Source of the DNA: Diploptera punctata
Lineage: Eukaryota; Arthropoda; Insecta; Blattodea; Blaberidae
DNA: 64,000 bases
Reading direction: 5' to 3'
Assembly: GCA_030220185.1 (NCBI GenBank)
Contig: JASPKZ010001260.1
Span: forward strand, 1-64,000
The notes under the pieces were generated by a model. That model saw nothing but the letters and a program-made list of their open reading frames with translations. It was not told where the DNA came from and searched no databases. The first letter of the stretch is position 1; each line of letters begins with the position of its first letter. This document shows, piece by piece, positions 1-9,767 of this stretch. The translations under genes and the position numbers were made by a program.

Positions 1-1355
1 GGAGAAAGAGAAAGAGAAAGAGTGGAGGAGGAGAGAAGTATATGTGAATGAAAAAAAATACACAGAAGGAAGCTACATGATTTATATGGGAAACCGGATT
101 GGTTTAACAAGAACTGATATGTTTTCTTGGACTATATAACCCATGACCCAAATGGGAATCAATGACCAATCACGTTTCAATGGAAAATTTTGTTTCAATA
201 TCAATGACAATCGTATTTCACCTCGCTCTTTATCGAATTCTCCTTACCAGCTCCTGCTTTCTGATAAAGGAAGTTCCTCCTTTTTTATATTCTGAACAGG
301 CCAGAGCATTATTTTGCAGCGACTGACTCTCCAACAAATACATTGAATATAGCAAATAATGAACAGATTTCTTCGAACTACACATTTGACAATTGTGTGT
401 TAAATAAGTGTGTTTTAAATAATGATTTTACTGGGTTGGTCCTTAAAAAATTAATTAATAACCTATAACGTCGGTTATAATATACAGTTTGATATGTTCC
501 ATTTTTCTCCACTAGGTATTCTTACAATATTGCGATTCTATAAGGCAATAAATAATATGATCAATTGCAGTGCATGAACAAATCAAACATAACCAAATAT
601 TTATCATTTGTTTCCAAACATCGCCGTTTACATTCAATATATAAATATTTTAAAATAACTATATTTAAATAATGATTTTTTTTAGTAAACAGCTTAATTA
701 TATTCGTTAAATGGTCCTAACAAATGCCATTCTTGATTTCCAAATTCTCTAAATAAATTGGAAATCACTCGAGGCATTACTTATGATAATTTGCTTTTGA
801 ATTATAAAGAGGGGAAATATAAGTTTATAGCATTAGCGGTCTCTTAAAAAAACTCTTTAGTTGGTGTAGATAGGTTTTTGTTCGGACTTGAAATGTCAGC
901 GCTTGCTGTAAATTGAGTAGCTTGTAACACAGACTGAAATAAAATCCAGTGAATGCAGATTTAGTCCCGGAAAAGACAAATGACTTGAGGTGAGTCGCCA
1001 CATCTGTTACCATGGTGATATTGTTCTCCTTCCTTTTTTCACATTCATATTATATATTCAAACTCACATTTAATAGATACAAGTGCAGTAGTCGTTTCTA
1101 CGTGATTTCAGATGAATAACTTTGTACTTAAGTTAAACAATTTTTTTTCTTGTCAGAATGGCAGCAAATGTTTATTACAACTTGCAAATATTGTTTTCTT
1201 TTTCGATAAAAACACATTAATAATGTCTATTCCTTTTTACAAAGCGTATATAATGTTTGATTACTGGAACAATATATTTACTTTATTAAGGACCAGTTAA
1301 TACCAGGAGTGCACTGCTACACCTAAATAAATGACAATGGGTTCTTGCACTTATT
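1..1355. other. AT-rich sequence, no gene recognised
   Basis: The first 40 bases are a purine-rich (GAGAAA)-type simple repeat. The rest is AT-rich with only short chance frames of about 60 codons and no domain that I recognise. I see no tRNA-like boxes, inverted repeats or LINE motifs. Confidence 0.6.
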
Positions 1356-1717
1356 TGAATAAGTAAAAGGAAAAATTAATATAAATTTATATATTTATTT
1401 TTTAGATACACTGTGCTGATTACCCGGCGTTGTCCGGGAATCTACACATCCCGATGTACTTGGCATAAATAAGCTGAAAGACAAAATTCGTTATTTCGAG
1501 TTATCCATAAAAGAATACCCGCCGTGCGCTGCTAAGCTTGCCCGGGAACTACTTATCCCAATCTCCTTGGCATCACTGAAAGACAAAAATGGCTATTGTG
1601 TGTTATCTGCAAAAGATAAAGATATGCTGTCACTGACTTTTTTGTAGAGTTTTTTTTTCTTTTTTGAGATATTCAATTCTCTGTACAATAATTTTTTGTG
1701 TATTTAATAATAATAAC

Positions 1718-1763
<46 letters not shown>

Positions 1764-2125
1764 TAATAATAATAATAATAATAATAATAGCTTTATTTTA
1801 TCTGGCAGAGTTAAGGCCTTAAGGCCTTGTCTACCACTCAACCAGGTTTAAAAAAATACAAAAAATAGTCTTAAATCTAAATTACAATATATATATATAT
1901 ATATAAACGATTACAACTTATGAAAACAATACAATTAATTAGACAGCAATAAGCCACCTTAAGAGTAAAAAAACGGACTTTTCATGTTTTTTACTACAAT
2001 GGGTGTTTTTTAAGAGTGTAGGAGTTGAGTATCTCAACTCTCTTATAGCCTATGTTGATCCCGGGAATCTCCTGAACATTTTGCGAAAACCCCATCACAA
2101 TCGAATGAACGGTATGGCCGCGCAT
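1356..2125 (+). repeat. Repeat A (CCGGCGTT-type interspersed repeat), copy 1, interrupted
   Basis: This family recurs at 17513-18552, 31336-31985, 36545-37400, 38505-39440 and 54899-55795. It is marked by 'ACCCGGCGTTG.CCGGGAAT', a 'CTGAAAGACAAAA' block, and a 3' block reading 'GGTGTAGGAGTTGAGTATC' and then 'CGGTATGGCCGCGCATAAAG' before an A/C-rich (CAAA)n end. This copy is split by a LINE tail at 1705-1955. The class is not certain. The form resembles the 3' region of a non-LTR element or a Helitron-like repeat, and no terminal inverted repeats are seen. Confidence 0.6.
1705..1955 (-). mobile_element. CR1/Jockey-like LINE 3' end with (ATT)n tail
   Basis: Read on the minus strand it matches the 3' UTR of the LINE at 20425-20905: 'TTGTAATTTAGATTTAAGAC', a TA run, then 'CCTGGTTGAGTGGTAGACAA' and 'TTAACTCTGCCAG.TAAAATAAAGC', followed by (ATT)n. 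It is a 5'-truncated insertion without coding sequence. It lies inside Repeat A copy 1 and interrupts it. Confidence 0.7.
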
Positions 2126-2189
2126 AAAGTACAAACAAAGAAACAAACATTCATTTTTATATAATCTATTTTCTCTACATTACAGTAGT

Positions 2190-2690
2190 TATCCTTCAGT
2201 ACAAATGTATTTTGCTCCGCCACAGATTGCTATTCTCAACATCGTCTTCTTTAAGGTCTCTGCTGATAATGTTTCTTCTCACTTCATCCATCCACTCCTT
2301 CTCCTGCCTTCAGCATTCCAATCCAGCATCATTATTGGGATTCTAGTATTCTCTTCAGATGTCCATACCATTTCAATCTTTGTTCTTCTATTTCTTTTGT
2401 AACATTATATTTAACATTCATTTTTTCTCTCATTTTCTTATTCCGAATTTTCTCCTTTCTTGATTTTCTTGATGCCCTTCGCCAAAACCCATCTCTGTTA
2501 CTTTTTTGCTTGCTGTCTACCTAAAGTCCCAGATCTCTGCCACATACAACATAACACTATATACTAATGATTTAAACATCAGTGTCTTGGTTTTATTTAT
2601 AATGTTTTACTTCATATCACTGACTTTAACATTCCAATATATTTTGTTCCTTCATTAATTATTTTCTCAAGTTCACTATAATAATGACAT
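2190..2690 (-). pseudogene. LINE reverse transcriptase C-terminal relic (RTE-like)
   Basis: The minus-strand translation, across frameshifts and stops, gives the usual order of an insect endonuclease-reverse transcriptase C-terminus: an 'IGMLKSVIxSKTL' block, a 'QRLKWYGHLKRI' block and a C-terminal 'GVDG' region. There is no open frame longer than about 65 codons. It is an old, dead fragment. The clade assignment (RTE-like) is inferred from these motifs only. Confidence 0.55.
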
Positions 2691-2924
2691 TTGTACATTG
2701 ACAATGAAACAATATAATAATGACACTAATAATTAAATTCTAAGTTTAATAAGGTGAACATTTGATTGCTTAACTTACAACTTTTTCACATTTAGTTCGT
2801 AGAGTGAGTATTTATAATTTAGGAATCTGAAAATGAAAATAACAAGAAGGAAGTTTCAAATAATTAAAAAGTATCAGATAATTTCATGAAATAGACAACA
2901 ACATAATGTTCTAATCATTTAATA

Positions 2925-3215
2925 GTTGGGTTTCTGACTACAGTTCATGGGGTCCGGGTTCGACTCATGGTCAGACCATTGTTAATTTTTAATTGGAGTT
3001 ATTCCTGTGGTTTCACATGGTCTGGAATTTAGGTTAAGTTTAGGTTAAGAACTCTCCCGGCGTTTCATTATCATTTATCACCCGTCATATCATGGGGATA
3101 ACGTATCTCCGCCTACCAGGTGCCCCAACCTAAGAAGAGGATTACAATTCCGCCAATGCCAGGGGAGAAAACCAGAAAAGTCGTAAAGGACAACCTGGTG
3201 GCAATGGACAAAACA
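2925..3215 (+). mobile_element. tRNA-related SINE, degenerate head plus module 2
   Basis: A degenerate B box ('GGGTTCGACTC') is followed by the same module 2 seen in the SINE A copies at 8967, 27018, 56430 and 62921: 'AGGTTAAGTTTAGG', 'CTCTCCCGGCG', 'GCCTACCAGGTGCCCCAACC' and 'ATGCCAGGGGAGA'. The head differs from SINE A, so the same body has been joined to different heads. Confidence 0.6.
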
Positions 3216-3261
3216 ACACTTAAGAGTTTTATATTTTGCACTTAGACAATTTTTTTTTTAT

Positions 3262-3650
3262 TTTTAGGAATATTCCACAATACAGTGTTTCTCCTTCAAC
3301 CCAAAGTGATTTGTCGCCAGAGGTTCCTGTCTAAAGCATCATCTTCCCTCAAATCTCTAGCTTCCATACTTATCTTCACTCCATCCATCCATCCATCGTT
3401 CTGTAGGCCTGCCTCTTCCACTTCTTCCATTAGCTTTCCAATTAAGGATCATCTTTGGTATTCTCCCTTCTTCCATTCTCATGAGGTGTCCATACCATTT
3501 CAAACGTTTTTTCTTCTATTTTACCTAATTTTTTTTTCAACTTAAAATAATTTCCTTTATTGTACTGTTTCTGACTTTATTCCTTCCTGAAATTCTTGTC
3601 GATCGCCTCCAAAAATCTATTGCTAAAGCTAACAGCTTGTTGGCTTGACT
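3262..3650 (-). pseudogene. LINE reverse transcriptase C-terminal relic
   Basis: It is close to the copy at 9768-10435. On the minus strand it encodes a degraded 'RMxEEGxxPKxILN' block, an 'RGRPTExW'-like block and a 'LDRNLWR' block, all typical of the last 100 residues of RTE-like insect LINE ORF2. Frames are broken by indels and it starts in an A-rich stretch. It is not expressed as a protein in any single frame. Confidence 0.55.
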
Positions 3651-3807
3651 TAGACAACAAAAACAAACAAATAAAATATGTGTAAATAAATGAATATATC
3701 AATCTAAATGAATGAGTTAATAAATAAACTGGTACTCTTAACATATTTTTTCTTTCATTCCTTAGTTTAACCATTCCTTCGTAGGTACTTTTACGCCTCC
3801 TATATAT

Positions 3808-4320
3808 ACCATGTCCCATCCAAACGTCCCACATTTTAATTAATCGTAACTCTTAAAATATGCGGAATTATGAAATGAGGTTGATATTAAAAGAAAGATA
3901 AACTCAAAGAATGTTTGTTTTCATTGTTGGAGTTAATTCATCGTCGCATTTTGGACAATAATGATATAAAACGGCGATTCGTCAGCAAAGAGCACAAACT
4001 GTTTTCTGGTATTTTAAAAGACCGTGTGTTTGCGGCTCCAGTACAAGATCTTCATGATTTACGAACCTGTATCCTTGGCACAATTTCAACAGAACCAATG
4101 GACATGTTGGACAGAACGTGGCACGAAATCGAGTACAGACTTGATATTGTTCGTACTACTAACGGGGCACATACATAAGTGTTTTAGTGTGTGGCAATGT
4201 GCGGGAATGAAAATTATTTGAGTTTCTGTTTCGTTTAATACCGGCCTCATTTCATAATTCCGCATACTTTGTTAGTTATGATTAATTAAAATGTAGGAGG
4301 TTTGAATGGGACACTCTGTA
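3808..4320 (+). mobile_element. Tc1/IS630-like DNA transposon, internally deleted copy 1
   Basis: The ends form inverted repeats of about 110 bp: the left side 'CCCACATTTTAATTAATCGT' is matched by 'ATGATTAATTAAAATGTAGG' on the right. The termini read roughly ACAxxGTGTCCC. Sister copies lie at 4647-5144 and 50538-51050. The interior keeps only the last part of a transposase gene. No clear TSD beyond TA-rich flanks is visible. Confidence 0.75.
3915..4178 (+). pseudogene. Transposase C-terminal fragment
   Basis: The frame reads 'KDRVFAAPVQDLHDLRTCIL' and later 'RTWHEIEYRLDIVRTTNGAH'. This matches my knowledge of the C-terminus of arthropod Tc3-like (DDE_3-type) transposases, where a 'KDxV...P..LxxLrxRI' block follows the third catalytic residue and '..W.E.eYRlDvcR.TnGaHiE' closes the protein. 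The DDE catalytic region is absent, so it cannot be active. The first 20 or so codons come from the terminal repeat. The copy at 50538-51050 carries the same C-terminus in worse condition. Confidence 0.7.
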
Positions 4321-4646
4321 TATACATTTCTCAACGCTATATTTATAAAACAAAGTTTGTAATTAAAACATTAAATCTATTTCTCTGAGAATATAATTTG
4401 TTTAATATTTCTGTTCATTATTGTGTAACAAGCTAAATATAATTTAGTAACAATTAGATCAAATCAATCTAAACAAAATTATTTATTGATAGAGACTATT
4501 AAAATATAATTAATGAAACATACTGTATTTAATTTAATGTAGCCACCCCTAAATGAGGTGTGCTCAGGGGTGGATTCTTGTACATATTAATTTTACAATA
4601 CAAAACAAATCAGGACAATTAACAAGATAACCACACAAAACAGAAA
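4321..4646. other. Spacer between two transposon copies, no gene
   Basis: AT-rich sequence with a short imperfect palindrome near 4548-4572 ('CACCCCTAAATGAGGTGTGC...AGGGGTGG'). Nothing else is recognisable. Confidence 0.5.
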
Positions 4647-5144
4647 TAACCGTATCCCATTCAAACCTCCCACATTTTAATTAATTATAACTCTCAAAGT
4701 ATGCGAAATTATGAAATGAGGTTGGTATTAAAAGAAAGAGAAACTCAACGAATATTTGTTTTCATTGTTGCAGTTAATTCATCTGTCGTATCTTGGACAT
4801 AATGACATAAAACAAAATGAAGAGCACAAACTGTTTCTAGTATGCAGAGACGAAGTCAATAATTACAGTGCAAACAAATTACCGGAGAGAACATGGAGGA
4901 AATGCACCTGATGGGAAGACCATTAAGACATGGCTTGAGAAGTTTCTGACGACTGGAAGAGTTAAAAATGAATCAGGAGTTGCTCGTACACGTGTTTCAG
5001 AAGAAATGGTGCACATGTAGAGGTGTTTTAATGTGTGGCAGTGAACATTCTTTGAGTTTAATACCAACCTCATTTCATAATCCCGCATACTTTGTTAGTT
5101 ATGATTAATTAAAATGTGGGAGGTTTGAATGGGACACCCTGTAT
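4647..5144 (+). mobile_element. Tc1/IS630-like DNA transposon, internally deleted copy 2
   Basis: It has the same terminal inverted repeats as copy 1 and ends in 'GGGACACCCTGTA'. It retains the other end of the transposase, an N-terminal helix-turn-helix segment, so the two neighbouring copies hold non-overlapping parts of one gene. Confidence 0.75.
4874..5020 (+). pseudogene. Transposase N-terminal HTH fragment
   Basis: In the frame ending at the TAG at 5018-5020 I read 'YRREHGGNAPDGKTIKTWLE' and then 'KFLTTGRVKNESGVARTRVS'. This is the second helix-turn-helix and linker of DUF4817/Tc3-like transposases ('..F....G..Pd.kTI..W...F..TGsV....').The frame then joins directly to a remnant of the far end, showing an internal deletion that removed the catalytic domain. 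Confidence 0.7.
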
Positions 5145-5340
5145 AAGGCACTCTTAGATGTAATTATAAAAATATGTATTAGATAATACTTTTTTAAACC
5201 CCATTTACAAACTTTATTACAATAAACATTATTCATATTTGAACAATACAACAATATTGACTTAAATTTTAAAAAAGTTATATAACTATCTATTTCAACA
5301 ATAAAACTATATTTATTTTACTTCTAAATTATTTTATAAT

Positions 5341-5790
5341 TCATCATCATCATCATCATCATCAATGGTTTGACAGCCCCATGTGGGTCTTGGCCGCCTT
5401 CAAAAGCTTATACCAGACTTCCCTGCCCTGAGCTTCGTTCATCCAGTTTTTTTTTTTAATTTTAATGTCTTGAATCCTCCTATCTTACTTGTCGTCGTGA
5501 AAGTTGCGTCCGGTATACTGTGCTTCTTCTGATTTCGTGACGATTATATTTTTACGGGATAGGGGTGTCAACTCTATGCCCAACCCCCAGCTATCCTGGA
5601 GGACCAATGTTTTCTGTCACGGTTGTCTCCCTTAGTTGGCCAGTCCCGAATTTCAAGCATCGGAAACTTGCTTTTTGTCCTTGCACCACATAGAGTTATC
5701 CAGGAGCCACGACGAGTCCGTGTATGCCTTGGACATAGTAGGAATGAATGGCATTTCCCGAGTTTTAACAAAATGAAACAAATTATAATA
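5341..5790. repeat. (CAT)n run and unclassified GC-richer segment
   Basis: A (CAT)n run at 5343-5363 is followed by about 420 bases of higher GC than the surroundings, with 'TTTGACAGCCCCATGTGGGT' and 'CCAGCTATCCTGGAGGACCA'. The (CAT)n tail next to it suggests a LINE 3' end on the minus strand, as at 13383-14124, but I cannot identify a coding motif. Short frames on both strands are not convincing. Confidence 0.35.
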
Positions 5791-5916
5791 CGAAGAGAAA
5801 CATTGTTATAACTTTAATAGAGCAAAAATGTAAAACAACAGTAGGTTACATGCAATGCAGCTATTATCAATATAATAGAATAAACTACTGTTAACATATT
5901 TTCACAATATCGTTAT

Positions 5917-6203
5917 AATAAACTAATATTAACTAGTCCGGAAATCTCAAAAATGGATATAAAAAAGTAACAAAATTTGTAAAAAAAATATATCTTCGGT
6001 AATTATAAAATGGGAGCCAAAGGAGTAGTATGTGGTCTCCAGCGTATAGGCAAGCCCGCCAACAAATTATATACCCTCGAGACCACACACTACCCCTTTG
6101 GCTACCATTTTATAATTACCGAAGATATATTTTTTACAAATTTTGTTACATTTTGTATATCCATTTTTGAGATTTCCGAACAAGTTAATAGTATTTATTA
6201 TTG
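5917..6203. mobile_element. Foldback/MITE-like inverted repeat
   Basis: The left arm (about 5917-6035) and right arm (about 6075-6203) pair almost fully: 'CTTCGGTAATTATAAAATGG' on the left is matched by 'CCATTTTATAATTACCGAAG' on the right, and 'GGAAATCTCAAAAATGGATA' by 'ATCCATTTTTGAGATTTCC'. The loop is about 40 bases. The transcript would form a long hairpin. No coding capacity. Confidence 0.75.
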
Positions 6204-6255
6204 ATTTCGTACATCTCAATGATGGATAAATCATATTTGAAGAGAAAAATTATAC

Positions 6256-6328
6256 GCTCAGACCGGGACTTGAACCCGGGACCCTTGGTTCTCTAGACCA
6301 AGTGCTCTACCAACTGAGCTACCTGAGC
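6256..6328 (-). tRNA. tRNA-like sequence, copy 1 (non-canonical)
   Basis: It is 73 nt and folds as a cloverleaf: acceptor GCTCAGG/TCTGAGC, D arm GCTC...GAGC, T arm CCGGG-TTCAAGT-CCCGG. The A box 'TAGCTCAGTTGG' and B box 'GGTTCAAGTCC' fit the Pol III consensus. The anticodon arm is odd: a 6-bp stem CTTGGT/ACCAAG with loop CTAGAGA, and only 4 nt in the variable loop. The loop would read AGA (Ser), but serine tRNAs have a long variable arm, so this is probably a tRNA-derived repeat rather than a working tRNA-Ser. No intron and no encoded CCA. Confidence 0.55.
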
Positions 6329-6548
6329 AAGTTCCGATCTAAACGCAAATCTTTCTCTATATACATTGTAATTCCCATCCACCAAATGCTGTGAAGCCAT
6401 GCTTCTATCTTGCAAATGGCGGCTCCTTTATTAAGAAGACATATTTGGGAATTATACATTACAGCCAGTACGGCTTTTTCCAAGTTTTTATTATTGATTT
6501 CGTACATCTCAATGATGGATAAATCATATTTGAAGAGAAAAATTATAC

Positions 6549-6621
6549 GCTCAGACCGGGACTTGAACCCGGGACCCTTGGTTCTCTAGACCAAGTGCTC
6601 TACCAACTGAGCTACCTGAGC
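6549..6621 (-). tRNA. tRNA-like sequence, copy 2 (non-canonical)
   Basis: The 73 bases are identical to copy 1 as far as I can see, including boxes A and B and the 6-bp anticodon stem. It is a direct repeat 293 bases from copy 1. Confidence 0.55.
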
Positions 6622-6772
6622 AAGTACCGATCTAAACGCAAATCTTTCTCTATATACATTGTCTTCTTAATAAAGGAGCCGCCATTTGCAAGATAGAAGC
6701 ATGGCTTCACAGCATTTGGTGGATGGGAATTACAATGTATATAGAGAAAGATTTGCGTTTAGATCGGTACTT

Positions 6773-6846
6773 GCTCAGGTAGCTCAGTTGGTAGAGCACT
6801 TGGTCTAGAGAACCAAGGGGTCCCGGGTTCAAGTCCCGGTCTGAGC
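6773..6846 (+). tRNA. tRNA-like sequence, copy 3, one-base insertion
   Basis: It matches copies 1 and 2 but is on the opposite strand and has one extra G between the anticodon arm and the T arm ('CCAAGGGGTCCC' against 'CCAAGGGTCCC'). This gives 74 nt and restores a 5-nt variable loop. Confidence 0.5.
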
Positions 6847-7068
6847 GTATAATTTTTCTCTTCAAATATGATTTATCCATCATTGAGATGTACGAAATCA
6901 ATAATAAAAAACTTGGAAAAAGCCCGTACTGGCTGTAATGTATAATTCCCAAATATGTCTTCTTAATAAAGGAGCCGCCATTTGCAAGATAGAAGCATGG
7001 CTTCACAGCATTTGGTGGATGGGAATTACAATGTATATAGAGAAAGATTTGCGTTTAGATCGGTACTT

Positions 7069-7141
7069 CCTCAGGTAGCTCAGTTGGTAGAGCACTTGGT
7101 CTAGAGAACCAAGGGTCCCGGGTTCAAGTCCCGGTCTGAGC
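7069..7141 (+). tRNA. tRNA-like sequence, copy 4, acceptor mismatch
   Basis: Same sequence as copies 1-3 except that the first base is C instead of G ('TACTTCCTCAGG'), which breaks the first acceptor pair. Both internal promoter boxes are intact. Confidence 0.5.
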
Positions 7142-7429
7142 GTATAATTTTTCTCTTCAAATATGATTTATCCATCATTGAGATGTACGAAATCAATAAT
7201 AAAAACTTGGAAAAAGCCGTACTGTCTGTAATGTATAATTCCCAAATATGTCTTCTTAATAAAGGAGCCGCCATTTGCAAGATAGAAGCATGGCTTCACA
7301 GCATTTGGTGGATGGGAATTACAATGTATATAAAGTTAATAGTAGTTTATTATATATTCTTGGTCCATAGTAGCTGCAATGCATGTAAGCTACTGTTCTT
7401 TTACATTTTTACCTCTATTAAGGGGGGTG

Positions 7430-8966
7430 ATGGGTGAAAAATTGACAATTTGAGAACAAAATTGGCATTTTTTTGTCTTTTGTACTAAAATAGCCTGTAC
7501 TATAATGTATATGTTGGCAAAGGTTCAGAGGCCTATGGCGCTTCTAAGTGCCTTAAATTACGTCACAGTTAAAAGGCTGCGCCAGTTAAATACTACCTGT
7601 ATGTTATATATTTTAACTTGTTTTTCCACACTTTTATTTCCACTGCATTTTTGTACATTCAAATTGAATGGAATTCAGAAATTTTGGCATAGAAGGTTAA
7701 AATTTTTACTGCAATTCCTAAAACCAATGGGTAACAAAGTAGTTCATAGGTTTTATGATTGAAATAGTATGTTAAGAAACAAAAAATAAAATGTGTTCAA
7801 TTTTTTTTTGTAATTCCACGCATGAGGTACATTTTTTTTCTCCCTTTGTATTCACATTACAAGAATTCTAATGCATGATGTTTTCCTAAATATGTTAAGG
7901 GTCTTGTAAAAAACCAGACATTTTACTAAAAAATTGTGGAACCCATTTAATTATAATACATGCAATTTTTAAAATATAATATTTAATAACTCATAAAATT
8001 AATGTTTCACCTTAAATAAATTTATGGTTGAAAATCAATATTTTTACAATGAATATGTAATGTTTTATGTAAACTTGCAAGAATGAAACTTAAACGCGTA
8101 ATTATGTATCATGCAGTGAACGTTTGTACAAAAAACAATTCTCTAGCTCAAAAAATGTAGAAAATAGAAATTTCATCCAACACGCCCTTAAAGTTGTAAC
8201 AATTTTTCTTTTCGTATTATAATATTGTTTAATTTTGTTAGATAGTATTTTTTATTTCTTTTAAAATTTGCTTTTAAATTATAAATTAGACTTAAATTTT
8301 ACCCATCATATTTTTGCTTGAAATAACAAGGTTCGATTAAATTAGTAATTACAGTTCTCTGATATCGATCATCTTTCCAGATCTGATATTTCGAAAAAAA
8401 ATCGACTATTGCTATACACTTAAATCAAGGGAATTGCTTTGAAATTTTTAGAGCACATACAGTTAATACAATTTTAAAAATGTATTGTAATATAGTTTGA
8501 CATATAATTGGGAGTTATGCGTTCAGAAAGTTTTTTAATTTTTCTATTGCAAAGTCAAGCAAAAAATTTGAATATGAAGCAAAATCAAGAGTGACTATCG
8601 ACGTAACAGAACTCGGAACAAAACTAATAACAGTTTTAAAACATTAAAAAGCTACAAGTGGACAATACGTGATATTCTGCTTCTTGCATCAATTTAATTT
8701 ATCCATGAAACTCCACTTTTTATTTAAATCTTTATACGAGTATAAATGGCTTAGTTACTCGCATCTGTCATCCAAAAAGATAAGAATTAACTTGGAAATG
8801 AGATATTACAATTTGACATTTCTTATTCATTTGGAAATATATCTCGATTTTAAGAGTGTCATACAAAATTTTAATTTTGATAGATGGAAGCTACATATAT
8901 TTAGATTGGATAAAATATAGCCCTGTAATATAATATTATTCTATAGTGTCTATATTATTTCTGAAG
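7430..8966. other. AT-rich sequence, no gene recognised
   Basis: About 1.5 kb of AT-rich DNA with no motif I recognise. Short frames at 7505-7762 (plus) and 8669-8920 (plus) are low-complexity and look like chance. It does not resemble any of the repeat families in this window, so it may be single-copy. Confidence 0.5.
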
Positions 8967-9340
8967 TCCACCGCTGTGGTCTCGAGGTAGCGTGCTGCCT
9001 TGTCACGCAGCGGGCCCGGCTTCCATACCCGGTCGGGACAGTTTTTCTGGGTGAGGTTTTTATCCGGATTTTTCCTCGCCTGCAAGACAAATATCAGGAA
9101 AACTTTAAGGCCCAAACGGTCCCCGAAATCATATGGCCATCGAAATCATCATCATTCTTACTCATCTTAGATTAAGCTTAGGATTAGGGACTCTCCTGGC
9201 GCACCACTATCATCATCATCCATTATATCATCGGGGCAATGTAACCCCGCCTTCCAGGCGCCCCAACCTTAGAAGTGGGTTACAAGTACGCCATGCCAGG
9301 AGAGAACACCAGGAATGTCGAAAGACAACCAGGGGCATTT
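8967..9340 (+). mobile_element. SINE A, tRNA-like head plus module 2
   Basis: The head 'CCACCGCTGTGGTCTCGAGG' contains the A box. The usual B box 'GGTTCGATCCC' is mutated here to 'GGCTTCCATACCC'. A shared body 'TTTTTCTGGGTGAGGTTTTT' and 'AACTTTAAGGCCCAAACGGT' follows, then module 2 with 'CTCTCCTGGCGCACCACTAT' and 'GCCTTCCAGGCGCCCCAACC'. Retroposition depends on LINE enzymes in trans. A second SINE A follows at once. Confidence 0.8.
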
Positions 9341-9355
9341 GCAATACATATATAT

Positions 9356-9700
9356 ACCGCTGTGGTCTCGAGGTAGCGTGCTGCCTTGTCACGCAGCGGG
9401 CCCGGGTTCGATCCCCGGTCGGGGCAGTTTTTCTGGGTGAGGTTTTTATCGGGGTTTTTCCTCACCTGTAAGACAAATGTGAGGAAAACTTTAAGGCCCA
9501 AACGGTCCCCGAAATCATATGGCCATCATCCTTATCATTATCATCCTTACCATTATCATTATCATCATCCTTCACCGGTGTGGAAAGCAACGGGAAGCTA
9601 CCACACCTATACAATTCCCTAGTAAAGCTGCAAGCATAGCATGAAAATGCTATAATTGCAATGAAGGACCTGCCGTCGGGCAGAATTACTATGGATGGAT
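9356..9700 (+). mobile_element. SINE A, tRNA-like head plus module 3
   Basis: The head is well preserved with B box 'GGTTCGATCCC'. After the shared body and a CAT-rich stretch comes module 3: 'ACCGGTGTGGAAAGCAACGG', 'TTCCCTAGTAAAGCTGCAAG', 'CATAGCATGAAAATGCTAT', ending 'ATTACTATGGATGGATGG'. TA-rich sequence flanks both ends. This is one of the most complete SINE A copies in the window. Confidence 0.85.
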
Positions 9701-9767
9701 GGATATATATATATATATATATATATATATTCTTTCTGAAAGAAAAATAATTTAACAAAGATTTTTT

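Larger units (their letters stand above)
5813..7421. repeat. 1.6-kb palindromic composite with four tRNA-like genes
   Basis: The outer arms 5813-5896 and 7333-7421 are inverted copies of each other (left 'TAATAGAG', 'AAAAATGTAAAA', 'AACAGTAG.TTACATGCA'; right the reverse complement). Inside lie a foldback element (5917-6203), two 293-bp-type units on the minus strand (6201-6493 and 6494-6660, the second cut short), then two units on the plus strand (from 6661). Each unit carries one tRNA-like sequence and the motifs 'AAAGGAGCCGCCATTTGCAA' and 'GATTTCGTACATCTCAATGA'. The centre of symmetry lies near 6660. An unusual mobile element or a local inverted duplication are both possible. Confidence 0.8.

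Noticed and set aside
6707..7006. 99-codon minus-strand frame
   Set aside because: It runs antisense through a tRNA-like gene and palindrome unit and reappears at the other units. No protein motif.
6256..7141. Four functional tRNA-Ser(AGA) genes
   Set aside because: The variable loop is 4-5 nt where serine tRNAs have a long arm, the anticodon stem has six pairs, and copy 4 breaks the first acceptor pair. I keep them as tRNA-like.
7505..8920. Frames at 7505-7762 and 8669-8920 as small genes
   Set aside because: Low-complexity, AT-driven composition, no motif, no start context and no repeat in the window.
9133..9758. Several overlapping frames of 70-112 codons on both strands
   Set aside because: All are translations of SINE A. 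The same peptides (such as 'DRGSNPGPLRDKAARYLETT') recur at each SINE A copy.
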